Positions 53,114 to 57,420 of a stretch of DNA of 57,420 nt are shown in pieces. Source of the stretch: Ruminococcus sp. (GTDB lineage: Bacteria; Bacillota; Clostridia; Oscillospirales; Ruminococcaceae); contig SVNR01000011.1 of NCBI GenBank assembly GCA_015066815.1, forward strand, positions 1-57,420, given 5' to 3'. Numbering within the stretch: position 1 is the first letter of the stretch; every line of letters starts with the position of its first letter. The translations under genes were made by a program, and so were the position numbers. The notes beneath the pieces are model-generated. The model saw only the letters and a list, made by a program, of their open reading frames with translations. It made no database searches and had not been told where the DNA came from.

Positions 53114-54973
53114 ATGAAAAACATTATAGCATTTACTGCAGCACTTGCACTGCTCACCGGACAGATATATCCGTCTGCCGTGTATTCGGAAAGCGTTGTT
53201 TCCTCTCCTGCTCAGTCTTCTGAAACCTTAACGCTTGATATCACACAGAGCACTGAAGTTACAAACGGACAGTTTACCATAAGCTTTGATCCCGAAAAAC
53301 TAAAGCTTGTTGAGGCATGCGCCGGAGACGCATTCAAGGGTGTCATGACTGCGGTCGATATCAGAAAAGACAAGGTAGTTATCGGATTTGCTTCAGCAAA
53401 GGTTTTTGAACTCAAGGGCACGCTTGCAGAACTGAAGTTTCAGCAAGCCCCCGGAACCGAAGACCTGTCCTCTCTCTGCTCGTTCAGTGTAGACGAGTTT
53501 ATAAGCCTTGACAAGAGCGGAAATGAATATACTCCGGATACCGGCTCAATAAAGCTCACACACAACTCTGCCGTACCGGAGGCTGAGATAAGTCTGAACG
53601 GAAGCGTTTCCGAAGAAACAGGCGCTCCTCAGGCGATACTGAACGTTTCTAAGGCAAACGGTGTTACAAACGGTCTGTTCACTGTAAATTATTCTCCGGA
53701 TATCTTAAAGTTTGAAAAAGGAAGTATCTGTGCCGGTTTTGAAGGTACTATTGCAGAAATAAACGAAACCACCCCTGGCGAAATAAAAATAGCTTTTGTA
53801 AACAACGAGGGCTTATCTGCCGCAGGTGATTTTATAAAGCTTGATTTTTCAGCTGTAAGCACAGGAACTGCCACACTCGATGTCAGAGCAGACGAGCTTC
53901 TCAGCGTATCTGAGCAGGGAAAAATAACAGAGTTCAGCGCTGATTCAGACTCATGCATCATCACTGCAGCAGCTCCTGAAAAAGCACTGATCTCAGTATC
54001 AGGCACATCTCTCCCTGTCGGGGGAAGCTCTGATATCACTATAGCCATACCTGAAAAAACAGGGGCTACAAACGGTATATTTACCTTAAAGTACGACGCT
54101 TCAAAGGTAAAGTTTGAAAGCAACACGGTCTGTGAAGCTTTTGACGGCGCTATGGTTGAGGTAAACGAATCAGAACCGGGTAAAATAACTATAGCGTTCA
54201 TAAAGAACGACGGTGTCTCAGCAGGCGGAGACGCTGTTAAGCTTTTCTTCTCCGGTCTTACCGCCGGCAAGACTGATGTTGAGCTCTCCGTAACTGAGTT
54301 CTCAAAGACATCAGGCTTCAATAAACCTGAAGCTATACCGACTACTGCCGTAAACGGCACTATCACTGTAACTCCTAAGGTACAAACCGCCTTTGAGATA
54401 TCAGTATCAGACACATCTCTCCCTGTCGGGGGAGGCTCTGATATCACTGTAGCCATACCTGAAAAAACAGGAGCTACAAACGGTATATTTACCTTAAAGT
54501 ACGACGCTTCAAAGGTAAAGTTTGAAAACAGCATGGTCTGTAAAGCTCTTGACGGCGCTATGGTTGAGGTAAACGAATCAGAACCAGGTAAAATAACTAT
54601 AGCGTTCATAAAGAACGACGGTGTCTTAGCAGGCGGAGACGCTGTTAAGCTTTTCTTCTCCGGTCTTACCGCCGGCAAGACCGATGTTGAGCTCTATGTA
54701 ACTGAGTTCTCAAAGACACCGGGCTTCAATAAACCGATGGTTATACCGACTACTGCCGTAAACGGTACTATCACTGTAACTCCGAAAAAAGAAATCAGCT
54801 TTGATATAAACGGTGACGGTGTTATCAACACGTCAGATCTGGTGCTCGTCAAAAAGTGCATCCTGATCGACCCTGCTATCACACCGGAAGTTATGAAAAA
54901 AGCAGATATCAACCAGAACGGAGTTGTAAATGTTCTTGACCTTATGAGAATAGTGCGTTATATACTCGGATAA
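53114..54973 (+). CDS. Scaffoldin-like protein: four cohesin-like domains and a C-terminal dockerin
   Basis: 619 residues. Signal peptide (~1-25), then four cohesin-type beta domains (~33-152, 154-283, 291-422, 426-557). Each carries the pattern VTNG.FT(L/I).(Y/F)D..K(L/V)KF..., a GEI/KITIAF strand and a final TV-type strand. A dockerin (~563-619) ends the protein, with DINGDGVINT and DINQNGVVNV loops. Cohesins bind dockerins of enzymes, while the dockerin lets this protein join a larger or cell-bound scaffold, making it an adaptor scaffoldin. Cohesins 3 and 4 are almost identical. No surface-anchoring motif is present. CGGAGG lies 10 bases before the ATG; it is operonic with the NPCBM-dockerin gene, a likely partner. 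Cohesin function is inferred from fold resemblance. Confidence 0.8.
   Translation: MKNIIAFTAALALLTGQIYPSAVYSESVVSSPAQSSETLTLDITQSTEVTNGQFTISFDPEKLKLVEACAGDAFKGVMTAVDIRKDKVVIGFASAKVFELKGTLAELKFQQAPGTEDLSSLCSFSVDEFISLDKSGNEYTPDTGSIKLTHNSAVPEAEISLNGSVSEETGAPQAILNVSKANGVTNGLFTVNYSPDILKFEKGSICAGFEGTIAEINETTPGEIKIAFVNNEGLSAAGDFIKLDFSAVSTGTATLDVRADELLSVSEQGKITEFSADSDSCIITAAAPEKALISVSGTSLPVGGSSDITIAIPEKTGATNGIFTLKYDASKVKFESNTVCEAFDGAMVEVNESEPGKITIAFIKNDGVSAGGDAVKLFFSGLTAGKTDVELSVTEFSKTSGFNKPEAIPTTAVNGTITVTPKVQTAFEISVSDTSLPVGGGSDITVAIPEKTGATNGIFTLKYDASKVKFENSMVCKALDGAMVEVNESEPGKITIAFIKNDGVLAGGDAVKLFFSGLTAGKTDVELYVTEFSKTPGFNKPMVIPTTAVNGTITVTPKKEISFDINGDGVINTSDLVLVKKCILIDPAITPEVMKKADINQNGVVNVLDLMRIVRYILG
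53989..54786 (+). repeat. Tandem duplication of a cohesin-like domain
   Basis: 53989-54378 and 54397-54786 match nearly throughout at an offset of exactly 408 bases (136 codons). The first two domains of the same gene are much more diverged, so this is a recent in-frame duplication. Confidence 0.9.
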
Positions 54974-55008
54974 AGAAGAAATTTTCAAGGCTAAAAAATA
55001 CCCTTCAA

Positions 55009-55056
55009 AAAACGGGAAGCCGCTTTCAGTTCAAGCTGAAAGTGACTTCCCGTTTT
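55009..55056 (+). terminator. Terminator of the scaffoldin operon
   Basis: AAAACGGGAAG ... CTTCCCGTTTT with inner CTTTCAG/CTGAAAG pairing and a T-rich 3' arm. Confidence 0.88.
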
Positions 55057-55909
55057 AATTATAATAATGCGCCCTGACTTATTTTCAACAAGAACCTGCT
55101 CGTCCTCAATAAGACACTGCCAATCATATGTTACACAGATAGAATACACCGACCAGTCCTTTAAGGTAATTTTTTATTACTGAAAATTTTACTTTCTTGC
55201 AGAAGTCCATAGTCTTATGTAATTTGGACAATAATAGCGGCAAAACCAACTTGACCGTATTTTATTAAGGTGCTTGTGAATTGCATCAGAAACGTTTCTC
55301 TTATGTTGATTTTGAACAAATCATTGCCGATAAGTTTAGTTTATCAATAAAATTTGTGTTGTCAATACTATACACCGCAATATATGCTTGACATAATAAA
55401 TTCAATAATGTATAATATGATTAGAACGAAAGGGATATTTTCCTACATATATTTGATTTGTTTTAGCTGTTATTCATAAAGCCATATCTATACAAAACAG
55501 CTTTTATTATTATTTAGCAGTTTTTTGTTAACGTTTTACGATTTGCTATTAAGGTTTATCAAAAAAGCAGAACTTATTTTTAAAATACTTTTTCTATCAG
55601 GAGCTAAAACTTTTCATATTGTTATTACATTGAAATAAAAAGCGAGATGTTTTCCCTGATAAAGAATCTATAAACGACACTTCAAACAGTGTTTATATAA
55701 GCTAATTCATATTATTGTATAATGTGAATATTAAGGAGAGGGTGATTAAAATGGTTTTCTGATGTTGGGGTGATTTAGCTATAGGCTTTATCAATAAGTA
55801 CAGGTAAATTTTAATTTCTAATATTTTAAGAAGAAAGATTTTTTACCTTGCTAAATAAAATAAGAATCAATCACATAAAATTATTATTTTGAATAGGGAG
55901 AACTTGAAT
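55057..55909. other. AT-rich gene-poor gap with decayed fragments
   Basis: No intact gene is seen. On the minus strand a 43-codon coding-like frame without a start (55189-55320) ends in TAA. On the plus strand a consensus promoter (TTGACA 55389-55394, 17 bases, TATAAT 55412-55417) has no gene close behind. At 55736-55764 an AGGAG site and ATG lead into TGA after three codons, like the stump of a lost gene. Composition is clearly more AT-rich than in the scaffoldin operon. Confidence 0.5.
55389..55417 (+). promoter_or_regulatory. Promoter upstream of the trypsin-like protease
   Basis: TTGACA, a 17-base spacer and TATAAT. The distance to the protease start (about 490 bases) is long, so either a long leader or a lost gene is implied. 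Confidence 0.55.
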
Positions 55910-57130
55910 ATGAAATCTTATGTAAAAAAACTTTCACTAATTATCGCTACCTCGATTGCTATCTCTTCTTTCACTTTTAATGCATCTGCTGATGTTGAAA
56001 AAAGTAAAGAAATTTTTATTAAAGCAAGACAAGAACGTTGTATAGAAGGCTATGAGAATTTATTACTGACTTTTGAGGAAAATGGAAGTAAAGAAATTGA
56101 CTATCCAGATGAATTTGCAGGAGCCTATTTCGACAGAGAGTCAGGAAAGACAACTATATATCTGACAGATATCGAAAAATCTGGATATTATGATGATTTT
56201 TTCCCAAAGTCGATTATAGAGTTTAAAGAAGTTGATTATAGTTTAGAAGAATTGACTACTGTTTATCAATTGCTATCCGAAAATATGGTTGAGGAAAACA
56301 TATCTATTGTATCCATAATAGAGAGTTCTAACAGCTTAGAAGTATCTGTTGAATCTGACCGAGATAAATCTAACTTGATGGACTTTTTAGAATCAAAAGG
56401 ATATGAAATTGATATGATCAGATTTACTGAGAATTCTGCTCCACTTAAATTAGACAGCAATTACACTGAAACAGAAAACTCAGCTTCCAAATCTAGTTCT
56501 ACAAACTACGCATATACTGGAGATGCACTAAAAGCTAGTCTTTACGGTTCAGTAATATCTGTAGGTACTATTGGAGCAAACGCTTACAATCCTAATACCA
56601 ACCAATATGGAGTGATAACAGCGGGGCATATAGGTTCAGATAGCACTTTTTCCTCATATTATAACAGTTCTAACGTTTTGATGAATAATGGTTCTAGTAT
56701 TATTAGTATGTTTTCAGGAGAATGTGATGCTGCATTCATTCCTTTTAACTCTACCAATACATTTTTAAGCACTACACAATTAAAGAATAGCGGTATATCA
56801 TCATGTGTTTATAAAAAACAATATATTCTTTCTCCAGCAATGCTTGGAATAGAGGTTGTTAAATATGGTGCAACTACTGGTCAAAAAAGAGGCATTATAA
56901 CAAGTTTGTCTACCTCTATTCAGTATAACAACAATACTGTTATCACCGATGTAATACGATATGAAATGGAACGAGCTGGTGGAGATAGCGGTGCACCAAT
57001 GGGAATTGAAAATAATGCCGGATTGTATATCATGGGAATACACAGCGGAGGAACAGGTAATATATGCTATGCAACAAAATATAATAACATAGAAGATGAA
57101 TTAGGTGTTATTATATTATCTGCAACATAA
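55910..57130 (+). CDS. Secreted trypsin-like (S1) serine protease
   Basis: 406 residues from ATG at 55910 (AGGGAG 9 bases upstream). A signal peptide (~1-27) and a ~165-residue propeptide or N-terminal domain precede a chymotrypsin-fold domain. It has His240 (TAGH), Asp273 (CDAAF) and Ser360 (GGDSGAP). The build resembles small secreted bacterial S1 proteases of the streptogrisin type, with a pro-region that would need removal. Codon use and AT content differ from the upstream scaffoldin operon, suggesting acquisition. The gene behind it (57168) is only 37 bases away, so the two may be co-transcribed. Confidence 0.85.
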   Translation: MKSYVKKLSLIIATSIAISSFTFNASADVEKSKEIFIKARQERCIEGYENLLLTFEENGSKEIDYPDEFAGAYFDRESGKTTIYLTDIEKSGYYDDFFPKSIIEFKEVDYSLEELTTVYQLLSENMVEENISIVSIIESSNSLEVSVESDRDKSNLMDFLESKGYEIDMIRFTENSAPLKLDSNYTETENSASKSSSTNYAYTGDALKASLYGSVISVGTIGANAYNPNTNQYGVITAGHIGSDSTFSSYYNSSNVLMNNGSSIISMFSGECDAAFIPFNSTNTFLSTTQLKNSGISSCVYKKQYILSPAMLGIEVVKYGATTGQKRGIITSLSTSIQYNNNTVITDVIRYEMERAGGDSGAPMGIENNAGLYIMGIHSGGTGNICYATKYNNIEDELGVIILSAT

Positions 57131-57167
57131 TACAAGTATGTACTATTCTTTGAAAGGGTGATTAATC

Positions 57168-57420
57168 ATGAAAAAAATCAAAAGCTTTTTAACGAGCGTT
57201 TTATGCTTATCTCTGCTTTCTCCAGGCTTTTCAGTTTTCGCCGATGAGGTTAAAACTGATTATCCGACAGATATATCATGGCTCGAAGTGTCAGATAAAG
57301 AGGTTTTTTCTCCGGGCGAATTCGAACATATATATGAACTGCTTAATGTTGTGAACGAATTCTGGAAAAGCAACCGTGACCTCGATATCTGTCAGACTGC
57401 CGATATGATCAACAAGGATG
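57168..57420 (+). CDS. Secreted protein, N-terminal part (runs off the window)
   Basis: 84 codons are visible. GAAAGGGTG lies ~7 bases before the ATG. A clear signal peptide (~1-26; KKIKSF, hydrophobic Leu/Ser stretch, cleavage near FADE) precedes an acidic, helical-looking segment with SWLEVSDKEVFSPGEF and NVVNEFW. No family can be assigned from this part. Base composition is back to that of the main genome. Confidence 0.8.
   Translation, partial: MKKIKSFLTSVLCLSLLSPGFSVFADEVKTDYPTDISWLEVSDKEVFSPGEFEHIYELLNVVNEFWKSNRDLDICQTADMINKD

Noticed and set aside
54992-55168. Minus-strand frame of about 58 codons with plausible amino-acid make-up, overlapping the scaffoldin terminator
   Set aside because: It has no start codon with an SD, and part of it is simply the terminator hairpin read as codons. 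At most it is a decayed fragment.

Overview
The window looks like a chromosomal segment of a low-to-mid GC, Gram-positive, fibre-degrading anaerobe of the Ruminococcus flavefaciens / R. champanellensis type. The grounds are several dockerin-bearing secreted proteins, a protein with four cohesin-like domains plus a dockerin, a GH30 xylanase with a CBM22 module, a CIRCE-controlled groES-groEL operon, sigma-A-like promoters with mostly 17-bp spacers, and Clostridia-type gpr and spoIID homologues. This assignment rests on gene content only. Most of the sequence codes with a uniform style. Two patches are visibly more AT-rich (about 15.8-16.6 kb and 55.1-57.1 kb) and look acquired or decayed.

Layout. 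0-6 kb is a xylan-utilisation locus: a truncated secreted CBM22-type protein, a GH30-CBM22-dockerin glucuronoxylanase, and a divergent AraC-type regulator with a LacI-like sensor domain and a degenerate GGDEF-like middle. Three promoters here share one upstream element. 6-23 kb is mostly housekeeping: a DUF4230-like membrane protein, a Thr-rich lipoprotein, glycyl-tRNA synthetase, gpr, S20, a CPA2 antiporter, a YgjP-type metalloprotein, a SulP permease and TcdA. It also holds an AT-rich membrane-protein gene between direct repeats, a GGDEF-EAL protein, and a 1392-residue secreted LRR/RTX protein. 23-29 kb has an interrupted NTF2-like gene, tRNA-Gln, a Cache-type membrane sensor pair, an HtrA protease, the CCA-adding enzyme and a LacI regulator.

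30-36 kb is the most distinctive part. Three tandem paralogues each have a signal peptide, two extracellular CBM22/CBM4-9-like modules and one membrane span. Two of them end in a cytoplasmic GGDEF domain with an intact GGDEF motif; the first ends in a charged Lys/Ser/Glu-rich tail. They look like polysaccharide receptors that make c-di-GMP. Together with the GGDEF-EAL protein and the degenerate GGDEF in the AraC regulator, they suggest a circuit running from extracellular hemicellulose through c-di-GMP to xylanase transcription. That circuit is inference.

36-50 kb holds a rifampicin-phosphotransferase-like PEP-utilising enzyme, a short Rpn-family C-terminal protein, groES-groEL, a response regulator with a second HtrA, rsmI and trmN6-like methyltransferases, tRNA-Arg, a Cof-type HAD phosphatase, a SEC-C protein, citrate synthase and SpoIID. 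50-57 kb is a cellulosome-like locus: a five-module NPCBM-like dockerin protein followed 21 bp later by the cohesin-like scaffoldin, then an AT-rich gap, a secreted trypsin-like protease and the start of another secreted protein.

Across the window there is a family of intergenic palindromes built on TATAGTGAACG...CGTTCACTATA. Some carry a second conserved hairpin (GCCYTGCAC...GTGCATRYCGGC). Many sit at the very 5' end of predicted transcripts.
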